Assembly (NCBI GenBank): GCA_016124735.1
Contig: WGMZ01000019.1
Location: 90,487 to 154,486 of the forward strand
Direction of reading: 5' to 3'
Length of the DNA: 64,000 nucleotides
Source: Bacteroidota bacterium
GTDB lineage: Bacteria > Bacteroidota > Bacteroidia > UBA8524
The notes under the pieces were generated by a model. It saw nothing but the letters and a program-made list of their open reading frames with translations. It made no database searches and was not told where the DNA came from. The position numbers and the translations under genes are program-made. Every line of letters starts with the position of its first letter. Position 1 is the stretch's first letter. Shown in pieces: positions 55,374 to 63,129 of this stretch.

Positions 55374-55826
55374 TCAATCTGCGACAAAATCTTCTGCAGT
55401 AAATGGACTCATCCCGGTCTTTGAATTAATACATCCACAAAACCTTTCTTTTTTGTTCGATGTGAACCCAAGAATATATGCATCTATCGTTTGGAGAACA
55501 TGGGCTAGGTCATTTTCCACTTCTTCGTTTTCAAACCTTAGTACGTTCAAATTGAGATTATTAAAGCATTTTTCTTTTTCAAAGTCATTTTCCACAATAT
55601 CAGGTCGAAGATGGATGCTTCCATCTATTTCAATCACCAGATGTAAAGGGATACTAATGAAGTCGGCTATATATCTGTCAATGGGTTTCTGACGATGAAA
55701 ATCAAAGGTTCCTAAAAACTTGCCTTTTAGATGCTTCCATAACATCGCTTCTGTCCGGGTCGGATTGTTTCTGTGTTCCCGGGCATAATCTTTCAGATGG
55801 GGCAAATAAGGGAGGAATTTTCTCAC
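55374..55826 (-). CDS. DUF559 endonuclease-domain protein
   Basis: Protein of 150 residues. Residues 13-115 are a DUF559/Vsr-like nuclease domain: ARHRNNPTRTEAMLWKHLK-type N-terminus (here EHRNNPTRTEAMLWKHLKGK), FHRQKPIDRYIADFISIP with D55, and LHLVIEIDGSIH with E66, D68 and H72, the acidic residues expected of a PD-(D/E)XK-fold nuclease. The last 35 residues (from about GFTSNKKERF) exceed the usual family length and probably arise by reading into the flanking repeat region. Found alone beside the palindromic repeat array; a link between the nuclease and spread of the repeats is a hypothesis. Confidence 0.82.
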   Translation of the reverse strand: MRKFLPYLPHLKDYAREHRNNPTRTEAMLWKHLKGKFLGTFDFHRQKPIDRYIADFISIPLHLVIEIDGSIHLRPDIVENDFEKEKCFNNLNLNVLRFENEEVENDLAHVLQTIDAYILGFTSNKKERFCGCINSKTGMSPFTAEDFVAD

Positions 55827-55925
55827 ATGGCAATTTAATCGCCCTATTAGGATGGAGTCATATATAAACGTTTAAAACGCTTAAAGTGTTGATTTTACTG
55901 TCAAATAATTAAAACAAAGCATACT

Positions 55926-56384
55926 TTAATTCCCCTTCACCATCTCCCAATACCTCCTATGAACTATGAGCATCCCGAATGATTCTCCATCTTCTTTATT
56001 GAGATGTTTGTGATGCATTTTGTGCGCCCTGCGTATGGCCTTCACATAGGTGCTGTTCGAATTTCGGAACCATTTGAAGCGTTGATGGATGATCACATCG
56101 TGAACGAGAAAATACGCAAAACCATAAAGGAGTATACCCAGTCCGACATAAAGCCGCCAGTCGTTGCCGGCCATCATCCCGAACATGATAAACAACCAAC
56201 TGGGTACGGCGAATATGAGGAAGAACAAATCGTTTTTCTCAAAGAACCCTGATGATCCCTGATGATGATCCCGGTGCACCGACCACATCAGTCCATGCAT
56301 TACAAAGCGGTGGGTAAACCAGGCCATGAACTCCATGAACCAGAAGGAAAGAAAACAAATCCCTATTCCGGCCCAGATATTCAT
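55926..56384 (-). CDS. crtZ: Beta-carotene hydroxylase (CrtZ-type)
   Basis: Protein of 152 residues, membrane di-iron hydroxylase of the fatty acid hydroxylase superfamily. All histidine boxes are present: HRFVMH, HRDHH, HDVIIHQR and HKMHHKH. The short length and early HRFVMHG box mark CrtZ, which adds 3/3'-hydroxyls to beta-carotene to give zeaxanthin. It overlaps the glutathione peroxidase gene by 4 bases. Confidence 0.9.
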   Translation of the reverse strand: MNIWAGIGICFLSFWFMEFMAWFTHRFVMHGLMWSVHRDHHQGSSGFFEKNDLFFLIFAVPSWLFIMFGMMAGNDWRLYVGLGILLYGFAYFLVHDVIIHQRFKWFRNSNSTYVKAIRRAHKMHHKHLNKEDGESFGMLIVHRRYWEMVKGN

Positions 56385-56962
56385 TTCAGGTGCGAGGTGA
56401 TTTCATCATCTAATGGTTTTACACCTGATTCATAGTAACCAATCAGGTGTCCATTTTCATCAATCAGGAATTTGTTGAAATTCCATTTGATGGTATAGTC
56501 ACCCACGCCATTTTGACTTTTTTGTGTCAGCCATTGGTAAACCGGATGTTGATTGTCTCCTTTTACATCAATCTTCTCGCTCAATAAGAAGTTTACACCA
56601 TAATTTTTCTGGCAGAAATTGCCAATTTCTTCTGGCGATCCGGGTTCCTGGTGGCCAAACTGATTGCATGGGAAGCCAATAACAACCAGTTTGTCTTTGT
56701 ACATTTCATACAACTCTTCCAGTCCGCCGTATTGATAAGTGTAGCCGCATTCAGAGGCTGTGTTTACACAGAGTACTTTTTTGCCCTTGAAATCTGAGAA
56801 GTGTATGGTGTCTTTGCCATCCAAACTTGGGATGGATAATGAATAGAAATCTGTGGTCATAATCGCAGTTTTTTGTGTCTGGATTGGGGCCTTTTCTGTG
56901 TTCCAGTTAAAGGCAGTCAGGGCCAACAAGCCAGTCAGTCCGATAAATATGAGCGTTTTCAT
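56381..56962 (-). CDS. Glutathione/thioredoxin peroxidase
   Basis: Protein of 193 residues with an N-terminal hydrophobic segment (MKTLIFIGLTGLLALTAF), hence exported or membrane-anchored. Catalytic tetrad landmarks: VNTASECGYTYQYGGLEELY with the peroxidatic cysteine, GFPCNQFGHQEPG with the glutamine and second cysteine, and IKWNFNKFLID with Trp and Asn. Removes peroxides at the expense of thiols. Sandwiched between two carotenoid genes in one leftward unit, which suggests membrane antioxidant duty. Confidence 0.92.
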   Translation of the reverse strand: MKTLIFIGLTGLLALTAFNWNTEKAPIQTQKTAIMTTDFYSLSIPSLDGKDTIHFSDFKGKKVLCVNTASECGYTYQYGGLEELYEMYKDKLVVIGFPCNQFGHQEPGSPEEIGNFCQKNYGVNFLLSEKIDVKGDNQHPVYQWLTQKSQNGVGDYTIKWNFNKFLIDENGHLIGYYESGVKPLDDEITSHLK

Positions 56963-56998
56963 AGCTCAAAGGTAACAGCTCAATTGCGAATTGGTTTG

Positions 56999-57622
56999 TT
57001 AAAATGCGAAAGAAAGAAAAAAGAAAAAGAGACAGAAATACAAAACAACCGAACCTCGGTTCTTCCAATGTAGATTGAGGAAGTAGGTGGAACCGAACAG
57101 GAGCAGGGAGATGCCGAACCAGCCAAGGTAATTTTTCACAGGCACCATATCCGAAGGCCAGCGCCAAAAGTCAAATTTGATGGCTACCGGTTCTATCAGG
57201 ATATCCAGCAACACCATCAGCAAAGAGGCAAAGATGATTTGTAGGGCCGGATGTTTAAACACCCGGTCGGCGATGTCTTTGCAGCAGTATGTCAGGATGA
57301 GCCAGTTGATTCCTATGATCCAGGGTATTTCGTTTAGTTCCGGTCCCAATGTATCTCCGTACTCGTAGTTGCCAAAAATCATGGAGCTGTTCACCCCGAT
57401 CCATTCAACGGTCCAGCCAAACGTAAAAACTCCAATCAGCCATAATCCGAATTTGCGGGACCAGTTTTGATGCCCGTAAAGCAATAGTATCAGAACAAAT
57501 ACCAGAAATGCGGGCAGCAGTGCTAAGAAGTATGGCTGTAAATCCGGAATGCGGAATCCGATAATCCCAACCCCGAATAAAACGATGAAAACCGCCGGAA
57601 GAAACTTTTGAAGTTGTTGCAC
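56999..57622 (-). CDS. CruF-like carotenoid biosynthesis membrane protein (DUF422)
   Basis: Protein of 207 residues from the GTG at 57622; the frame runs 45 codons further up, but that part lacks hydrophobic or conserved features. Six or seven transmembrane helices and the family blocks FGWTVEWIGVNSSMIFGNYEYG and LIEPVAIKFDFWRWPSD. CruF-family members hydrate the 1' position of acyclic carotenoid ends; in Bacteroidota they are usually annotated only as carotenoid biosynthesis protein. It is 36 bases from the peroxidase and transcribed with it and crtZ. Confidence 0.83.
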   Translation of the reverse strand: MQQLQKFLPAVFIVLFGVGIIGFRIPDLQPYFLALLPAFLVFVLILLLYGHQNWSRKFGLWLIGVFTFGWTVEWIGVNSSMIFGNYEYGDTLGPELNEIPWIIGINWLILTYCCKDIADRVFKHPALQIIFASLLMVLLDILIEPVAIKFDFWRWPSDMVPVKNYLGWFGISLLLFGSTYFLNLHWKNRGSVVLYFCLFFFFLSFAF

Positions 57623-57669
57623 GTTATTAATACAATCACCACTAAGGTAATGTTCTCTTTTCAATTCTA

Positions 57670-57677
57670 TAAATTTG
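57670..57677 (+). promoter_or_regulatory. -7 box before DUF2452 gene
   Basis: TAAATTTG lies 8 bases before the ATG at 57686, leaving room for only a few bases of leader. No clear -33 TTTG. Confidence 0.4.
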
Positions 57678-57685
57678 TCTAGAAT

Positions 57686-58117
57686 ATGGCCGCTGAAAAA
57701 GAAGGTACGGAACTGTATTATACCGGGGAACAATCTTTTTCTCCTGTTCCAATGCATGTGGCTTCAGTGCCAATCAAACCAATTGATAAAGGAAAGCTTC
57801 AGGCGACAGCTTTTGAAGCCATGCGCTACCATGCAGATCAACAAATCGGCATGTTGAGAAAACAGGCGGAACTGCTGATGCAGCAGGTGCGCGAAATTGA
57901 GGAACGTGTGGAGGTATCCCGGGATATTTACGAAGCAGAATTTCGTTTCAAGCCGGAGGTAGGAAATATTTACCATCTCTACGAAAACGATGGAAAAAAA
58001 ATTCTTTCTTTGATTGGTCCGCATGAGTGGGGGCGCAGTGTACGATTTGAGAAATATCTGGCTTCAGTTCGCTTGCTGGGAGATAAAACCTGGGAAATAA
58101 TAACACGCAATGCATGA
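57686..58117 (+). CDS. DUF2452 domain protein
   Basis: Protein of 143 residues. SVPIKPIDKGKLQATAFEAM, a central coiled-coil-like helix (MLRKQAELLMQQVREIEERV) and FRFKPEVGNIYHLYENDGKK with LIGPHEWGRS are the DUF2452 pattern. Cytoplasmic; function unknown. It overlaps the next gene by 4 bases (ATGA). Reading starts 8 bases past a -7 promoter box. Confidence 0.82.
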   Translation: MAAEKEGTELYYTGEQSFSPVPMHVASVPIKPIDKGKLQATAFEAMRYHADQQIGMLRKQAELLMQQVREIEERVEVSRDIYEAEFRFKPEVGNIYHLYENDGKKILSLIGPHEWGRSVRFEKYLASVRLLGDKTWEIITRNA

Positions 58118-58629
58118 TTAAAAAATTGCTTTTCCTCTTTGTATTGTCCTTTTTTGCAGAGGAAGCGGTTTCTCAGGCTGAAAGCTATATGCTGGTTTAT
58201 AAGCCAGGAAAAAAGAGGCGGTATCAATACCATATTGGCGATAAAATAATCATCAAGCCGGTTCGAAACTTCCCCACTATACATGGAATGATCAGTGGAT
58301 TCAGTGATTCGGCCATCTATTTCGACCGCGACGATTCCATACACTTTTCGAATATTGAGACCATTGTGGTAAACGAAGACCCGCGTTTCTTTCCTAAATA
58401 CCTCTGGCTGGTGAATTTGATCTCGACCGGTGGTACTATAGGGCTTTGGGAGGTCGTCTATCTTGTCAATGCCGGCCACCTTTCCCCCGATGTGAAAGCA
58501 GCACCTTATATCATTGGTTTTGCAACGCTCGGACCCGTTGTGGTAAACACTGTTGTAAGAATCTTTACCCGGACACGATGCCCTGTGGGACAGGACTTAT
58601 GGCATTTGGGAGTGGTTCGTTTTCCGTAG
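58114..58629 (+). CDS. Secreted or membrane-associated protein of unknown function
   Basis: Protein of 171 residues with a signal peptide (LLFLFVLSFFAEEAVSQ). A short beta-rich segment (RYQYHIGDKIIIKPVRNF, GMISGFSDSAIYFDRDDSIH) is followed by a hydrophobic stretch (LVNLISTGGTIGLWEVVYLV). No named family recognised; similar small proteins are common in Bacteroidota. Coupled to DUF2452 by an ATGA overlap. Confidence 0.6.
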   Translation: MIKKLLFLFVLSFFAEEAVSQAESYMLVYKPGKKRRYQYHIGDKIIIKPVRNFPTIHGMISGFSDSAIYFDRDDSIHFSNIETIVVNEDPRFFPKYLWLVNLISTGGTIGLWEVVYLVNAGHLSPDVKAAPYIIGFATLGPVVVNTVVRIFTRTRCPVGQDLWHLGVVRFP

Positions 58630-58641
58630 ACTTAGAGGTTA

Positions 58642-58670
58642 TTGGTCATGGCAACGGATGTCTATCTTTG
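58642..58670 (+). promoter_or_regulatory. Promoter of mnmE, predicted leaderless
   Basis: A -33 TTG at 58642-58644 and a -7 box TATCTTTG at 58663-58670 are 18 bases apart, a good match to the Bacteroidota promoter. The mnmE ATG at 58676 is only 6 bases past the box, so transcription should begin at or within two bases of the start codon. Confidence 0.6.
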
Positions 58671-58675
58671 CGCCT

Positions 58676-60049
58676 ATGTACCAGTATAAACCCGAAGACA
58701 CCATTGCTGCTCTGGCAACAGCCAATGGAGTAGCTGCGATTGGCGTTATCCGAGTATCGGGACCGAATACCTATGCCATTCTGGATGAGGTCTTTTATGG
58801 GAAAACGCCATCGGAGCAGCAAAGCCATACTGTCCATTTTGGAAGAATTCATGATGAGTTAAAAGAATTGGATGAGGTCTTGTTGACTTTGTTCAAAGGG
58901 TCCCGTTCTTATACCGGACAAGACACCATAGAAATATCCTGTCATGGCTCACCCTATATCCAGGAACGCATTTTGGAATTACTCATCAAAAAAGGCTGCC
59001 GCATGGCCAGCCCGGGCGAGTTTACCTTAAGGGCTTTCCTGAATGGTAAGCTGGATTTGTCGCAGGCAGAGGCCGTGGCCGATATGATTGCTGCGGATAG
59101 TGAAGGAGCACTGAAGACGGCTTTGTATCAGATGAAAGGGGGCTTCGGACAAGAAATCTCCGCTTTGCGTTCAGAACTGATTGATTTTGCTTCCCTGATT
59201 GAATTGGAGCTCGACTTTTCCGAAGAGGATGTGGAGTTCGCCAACCGCGATCAACTGGTGGAACTCATCCATAAAATTTTGAAAGCCACCGACCGTTTGA
59301 TTGAGTCGTTCCGTTTCGGTAATGTGCTGAAGAATGGTTATGCCACGGTAATTGCAGGAAAGCCTAACGCCGGAAAATCTACCTTGCTCAATGCTTTGCT
59401 CAACGAAGAAAGAGCCATAGTCAGCGATGTCGCTGGTACCACGCGCGACACGGTTGAAGAAGCCATTCAACTGAATGGTGTTTTGTTTCGGTTTATCGAT
59501 ACGGCCGGTATCCGTCATGATGCCGAATCAGAGATTGAAAAGATTGGCATTGGCCGGGCTTTGGAAAAGATTAAATCCTCTGCCCTGGTGATGTACCTCT
59601 TTGATGCTTCTTCCGAAAGTCTGGAAACGGTGCAGCAGGAAATTGATAAGATGGATTTGGGCGATGCCCGCCTGATTCTGGTGGCCAATAAAACAGATAA
59701 AGCTTCTGAAGAACAAGGTTCTGCTTTGGCTGAAAGGGAAGACATCGTTCGGATTTCAGCCAAAGACAAGTCTATTGCACCTTTGGTTACAGCATTAAAC
59801 AAACTGGCCAGCGAGGCCAACCTGGGTTCTTCAGGCAGCACGGTAAGTAATATCCGCCATCTGGAAGCATTGACCCAAACCAAAGACGCCCTCGAAGCGG
59901 CATTGAAAGGCATCGACCTGGGACTCAGCGGCGACTTGCTTGCGGAAGACATCCGCCGCGCCATTCATCATCTCGGCGACATCACCGGAGAAATCACTCC
60001 CGACGACCTTTTGGGGAACATCTTTGGGAAGTTTTGTATTGGGAAGTAA
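58676..60049 (+). CDS. mnmE: tRNA uridine-5-carboxymethylaminomethyl modification GTPase MnmE
   Basis: Protein of 457 residues from the ATG at 58676 (MYQYKPEDTIAALATANG); a frame opening at 58658 would lie across the promoter box. N-terminal tetrahydrofolate-binding domain (ALATANGVAAIGVIRVSG), helical domain, and an inserted G domain with P-loop GKPNAGKST, DVAGTTRDTVEE switch I, DTAG and NKTD. The C-terminus is FCIGK with the conserved cysteine. It acts with MnmG on U34 of tRNAs. Its last 18 bases serve as an integration site (next entry). Confidence 0.95.
   Translation: MYQYKPEDTIAALATANGVAAIGVIRVSGPNTYAILDEVFYGKTPSEQQSHTVHFGRIHDELKELDEVLLTLFKGSRSYTGQDTIEISCHGSPYIQERILELLIKKGCRMASPGEFTLRAFLNGKLDLSQAEAVADMIAADSEGALKTALYQMKGGFGQEISALRSELIDFASLIELELDFSEEDVEFANRDQLVELIHKILKATDRLIESFRFGNVLKNGYATVIAGKPNAGKSTLLNALLNEERAIVSDVAGTTRDTVEEAIQLNGVLFRFIDTAGIRHDAESEIEKIGIGRALEKIKSSALVMYLFDASSESLETVQQEIDKMDLGDARLILVANKTDKASEEQGSALAEREDIVRISAKDKSIAPLVTALNKLASEANLGSSGSTVSNIRHLEALTQTKDALEAALKGIDLGLSGDLLAEDIRRAIHHLGDITGEITPDDLLGNIFGKFCIGK
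60032..60049 (+). mobile_element. Putative attachment site (attL) in the 3' end of mnmE
   Basis: TTTTGTATTGGGAAGTAA differs at one base from the 18-bp repeat TTCTGTATTGGGAAGTAA used by Salmonella genomic island 1 in trmE/mnmE. A tyrosine recombinase gene begins 593 bases downstream and foreign-looking genes follow. The match is partly expected because the FCIGK coding end is conserved, so the second copy (attR) must be sought outside the window. Confidence 0.55.
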
Positions 60050-60114
60050 TTACTTTTCTTTTACTTAGCTAAACCCTTCTTTTAGTGCATTTTAAGCGGT
60101 TTTTACTTCTTTTA

Positions 60115-60194
60115 TTTGTTGCTAATCTTCCCTTATTTTCGTATCTTTCGTTTCTAATTTGTTGCTATAGAAACAAATTTTGTTGTTAGCAACA
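60115..60194. repeat. Repeated TTTGTTGCTA motif, two direct and one inverted copy
   Basis: TTTGTTGCTA at 60115-60124 and 60158-60167, and its inverted form TAGCAACA at 60187-60194. The spacing and the location between the att-like sequence and the recombinase gene fit recombinase or excisionase binding sites. Confidence 0.45.
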
Positions 60195-60230
60195 GATTTA
60201 CAGAGCACCGGAGAGATTATGTTACATACA

Positions 60231-60270
60231 GATACAAACTGATACAATCAGATACGTACTGATACATTTT
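60231..60270 (+). repeat. Four 10-bp phased direct repeats (GATAC)
   Basis: GATAC starts at 60231, 60241, 60251 and 60261, exactly one helical turn apart, just 27 bases before the HTH gene start. Such helically phased repeats suit cooperative binding on one DNA face by the HTH protein or by the recombinase N-terminal (arm-binding) domain. Confidence 0.65.
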
Positions 60271-60291
60271 CTCCCCTTTTAAAGAAACGTC

Positions 60292-60645
60292 ATGAGTAGC
60301 AACATTCGAGTTCCTAAAATCTGTCAGCACTGCGGCAATGAGTTCATTGCCAAGACCACAGTGACCCAATTTTGTGGTGATCTATGTGCCAAACAAGCCT
60401 ACAAGAAAAGGCAGAGAGAAAAGAAGGTTCAGGAAATCCCCTCAGTTGCTTCTCAGAAATCCCAACACAATCAGCAAAAGCTCCAGGACAAGGATTTTCT
60501 CAGCATATCCGAAACCTGTGAACTACTTGGAGCAAGTAGAATGACCCTTTACCGCCAGATAAAGAGCGGTACTATCAATGCTGCCAAAATCGGGAGACGT
60601 ACCATTATCAAGAGAACTGAAATCGAAAAACTGTTTCAAGCATGA
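60292..60645 (+). CDS. Excisionase-like helix-turn-helix protein with N-terminal zinc ribbon
   Basis: Protein of 117 residues. Four cysteines (C11, C14, C28, C32) form a probable zinc ribbon; a basic, glutamine-rich linker follows; residues 68-115 are a MerR/excisionase-type winged HTH ([36 protein letters not shown]). Such proteins sit in front of integrases in Bacteroidota integrative elements and steer excision. It overlaps the recombinase by 4 bases (ATGA) and has the GATAC repeats directly upstream, so self-regulation is plausible. Confidence 0.78.
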   Translation: MSSNIRVPKICQHCGNEFIAKTTVTQFCGDLCAKQAYKKRQREKKVQEIPSVASQKSQHNQQKLQDKDFLSISETCELLGASRMTLYRQIKSGTINAAKIGRRTIIKRTEIEKLFQA

Positions 60646-61736
60646 AGGTTACACTAAGAAAACGCAATCAAGGTGGCCAGACCAGTTTATACCTGGACTA
60701 TTACCACCAAGGGAAACGCAAAACGGAATACCTAAAACTTTACCTTGACCCTAACGCCAAAACCAAAGAGCAAAAAGAAGTCAACAAGAAAACACTCCAA
60801 CTGGCAGAGACTATCCGAGCACAGCGACAAATCGAAATCCAAAACGGTGTTTATGGATTCCGAGACAATGAGAAGCTGAAAGGCAGTTTCACCGCCTACC
60901 TTGAATTGCTTGCCAATAAGCGAAAAGACAGTCCGGGCAACTACGGAAATTGGGATAGCATGATCAAGCACATGAAAGCATTTATCCCACAGGACATTTC
61001 CTTTGAGTTTGTGAATCGTGAGTTTGTCCAGGACTTCAAAGAATACCTTGACAAAAAGGCCACAGGACACGGAATCCAGAAACTCTCTCAAAACTCCAAG
61101 TACTCCTATTTCAACAAACTGAGAGCTGCACTAAAGCAAGCGGTGAAAGATGGTATCATTCCACATAATCCAGCCGAAGGAGTTGAAGCATTCAAACAAG
61201 GAGAACCAGAAAGAGAGTTTCTAACATTGGAAGAGCTGCAGGCAGTAGTCAAAGCTGAATGTGAAATACCTCAGCTAAAGACCGCCTTCATTTTCTCATG
61301 CCTTACTGGCCTTCGTTGGTCAGATATTAACAAGCTCCTATGGTCCGAAGTGCAGCACTCAAATGATATGGGCTACTACATTCGATTCAGACAGAAGAAA
61401 ACCAAAGGAGCGGAAACATTGCCAATCTCAGAGCAAGCCTTCGGTTTACTTGGCGAACGCCAAGACAAAGACGAGAGAGTATTTAAAGGATTGAAATACT
61501 CTGCCTGGCATAATCTGAAATTGCAGCAATGGGTAATGAGAGCTGGAATCACTAAGACGATAACTTTCCATTGCGCCCGTCATACGTATGCTACCTTACA
61601 GCTTACCGCAGGAACTGACATTTACACGGTCTCAAAATTGCTTGGCCACAGGGAGTTGAAAACCACTCAGGTCTATGCCAAAATCATTGACGACAAGAAG
61701 AAAGAAGCGGCCAACAAAATCAAACTTGACCTTTAA
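60642..61736 (+). CDS. Tyrosine recombinase/integrase
   Basis: Protein of 364 residues. N-terminal Arm-type DNA-binding domain ([20 protein letters not shown]), a SAM-like core-binding domain (about 80-175) and the catalytic domain with R225 (TGLRWSD), K253 region, H310 and R313 ([11 protein letters not shown]), H336 ([10 protein letters not shown]) and nucleophile Y345 (QVYAKI). All catalytic residues are present, including the first arginine that some Bacteroides conjugative-transposon integrases lack. It probably inserted this element at the mnmE end. Confidence 0.92.
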   Translation: MKVTLRKRNQGGQTSLYLDYYHQGKRKTEYLKLYLDPNAKTKEQKEVNKKTLQLAETIRAQRQIEIQNGVYGFRDNEKLKGSFTAYLELLANKRKDSPGNYGNWDSMIKHMKAFIPQDISFEFVNREFVQDFKEYLDKKATGHGIQKLSQNSKYSYFNKLRAALKQAVKDGIIPHNPAEGVEAFKQGEPEREFLTLEELQAVVKAECEIPQLKTAFIFSCLTGLRWSDINKLLWSEVQHSNDMGYYIRFRQKKTKGAETLPISEQAFGLLGERQDKDERVFKGLKYSAWHNLKLQQWVMRAGITKTITFHCARHTYATLQLTAGTDIYTVSKLLGHRELKTTQVYAKIIDDKKKEAANKIKLDL

Positions 61737-61748
61737 AGAAGAACCAAT

Positions 61749-62291
61749 ATGATAAAAGTTAAACACAGATTCTTAGCGAACAGTATTCCCTCTGAAACTG
61801 AAACTCTCATTATAGGCACTTTTAATCCCGACACACCAGACAATGATGCTGAATTTTTCTACGGAAGAAGCCGCAATTACTTGTGGAGACTATTACCAAC
61901 CGCATTCGGGGAGCCTGACCTAAAGCAAGCGACCAAGGAAGAGAAGGTAGCCTTTATTAATCGTCATAAAATCAATCTCATTGATTTGATTGAAGAAATT
62001 GAAGTTGATGAAGGTGAAGAAGCCAATTACTATGATGGGTATATAGATGGACGAGTAACCAAGTGGCGAGATATAAATGGCATAATTGATAATCTCCCAA
62101 ACCTGAAAAGAGTCTGTTTTACTCGCAAAACCTTCTCCGACATTCCTAACATGAAAACAAGACTTGAAGCGATAGAAAAGCATTGTTTCAATAAATCAAT
62201 CCCCTTCAAAGCACTTACTACCCCTGCCAGATTTTACAGAGACGATAAACAGGAAGAGTGGTCAAATTTTCTATTGAATGATAACAGGTAA
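61749..62291 (+). CDS. Uracil-DNA glycosylase superfamily-like protein (element cargo)
   Basis: Protein of 180 residues. TLIIGTFNPDTP at 19-30 and EFFYGRSRNYLWRLLP at 35-50 match the motif A and following F-Y-G-x-x-R-N-x-F/L-W pattern of the MUG/hypoxanthine-DNA-glycosylase branch of the UDG superfamily; later FTRKTFSDIPN and ALTTPARFYRD correspond roughly to the usual C-terminal motif. In this branch the motif A residue after GTFNP decides activity, and here an aspartate and threonine follow, so the substrate is uncertain. It stands 12 bases after the recombinase and overlaps the next gene by 14 bases. Confidence 0.65.
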   Translation: MIKVKHRFLANSIPSETETLIIGTFNPDTPDNDAEFFYGRSRNYLWRLLPTAFGEPDLKQATKEEKVAFINRHKINLIDLIEEIEVDEGEEANYYDGYIDGRVTKWRDINGIIDNLPNLKRVCFTRKTFSDIPNMKTRLEAIEKHCFNKSIPFKALTTPARFYRDDKQEEWSNFLLNDNR

Positions 62292-63123
62292 GCAAACAAA
62301 TACGGTCTACTTTTCTGAAAAGCTCTTTTCAGATCAACGTTTCTGCAATTCAGCAAGCTCATTAGCAGACATTCTTTCGATTAATGGCATTCCACAAAAA
62401 CAATTAACTGCCACTCAGGATATATGGTGTAGAGACTATATGCCAGTTCAAGTTGATTCTGAATTGTTTATCCAATTTAGATATGAGCCTTCCTACCTTC
62501 AGGATGAATTGGAGTTACAATCTGACCCAAAAAAAGTCTGTAAAGCCAATGGAATCACACCGCAATACTCCAAAATCAATATTGATGGTGGTAATGTGGT
62601 CAACTGGACTGACAAGGTGATTTTAACAGACAGAATTTTTGACGAAAATCCTGCATATACCAACAGGTCAAAGCTCATATCCGAGCTTGAAATGCTTTTT
62701 CAATCTCAGGTAATTATCATTCCTCAAATCAAGTCAGATATGACTGGTCATGCTGACGGAATGGTTCGCTTTGTAGACCGTGATACAATCTTAGGAAACA
62801 GCAGAAAAGATGAATACAAATATTGGCGTGAAGGAATGAATAAGGTCTTGAAGGAAAACGGACTGAATTACATAGACATTCCTTTTCTCGAACACAAAGA
62901 AACCAAGCACCCATATCACGCAATTGGGTGTTACATAAACTACTTGGAAGTTCAAGACTTGATTGTCTTACCCGTATTTGAAGTAGAAAACAACAAGGAT
63001 GAAGAAGTTCTGAATCTCTTCTTTCAGATTTTCCCTGAAAGAAAAATAGAAACAATAAACTACAATGAAATCGGTCTCTTTGGTGGCCTTTTGAATTGCA
63101 CAACATGGACAATTAAGGAATAA
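62278..63123 (+). CDS. Agmatine/peptidyl-arginine deiminase-fold protein (element cargo)
   Basis: Protein of 281 residues, shorter than typical agmatine deiminases (about 350). Conserved catalytic blocks: TQDIWCRDYMPV at 46-57, NIDGGNVV at 101-108, TGHADGMVRF at 156-165 with the histidine, and GGLLNCTTW at 269-277 with nucleophile C274. This is the PAD_porph/agmatine deiminase family; it should hydrolyse a guanidino group, but the substrate may be free agmatine, arginine or a protein. Translation is coupled to the glycosylase-like gene through the 14-base overlap. No signal peptide, so it acts in the cytoplasm. Confidence 0.85.
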   Translation: MITGKQTNTVYFSEKLFSDQRFCNSASSLADILSINGIPQKQLTATQDIWCRDYMPVQVDSELFIQFRYEPSYLQDELELQSDPKKVCKANGITPQYSKINIDGGNVVNWTDKVILTDRIFDENPAYTNRSKLISELEMLFQSQVIIIPQIKSDMTGHADGMVRFVDRDTILGNSRKDEYKYWREGMNKVLKENGLNYIDIPFLEHKETKHPYHAIGCYINYLEVQDLIVLPVFEVENNKDEEVLNLFFQIFPERKIETINYNEIGLFGGLLNCTTWTIKE

Positions 63124-63129
63124 GATTTT

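Noticed and set aside
55102..55377. Open frame of 91 codons with SPLERGF/SPLFRGDLGV repeats on the minus strand
   Set aside because: It merely reads through the 68-bp hairpin repeats; such frames are common false genes in Bacteroidota repeats.
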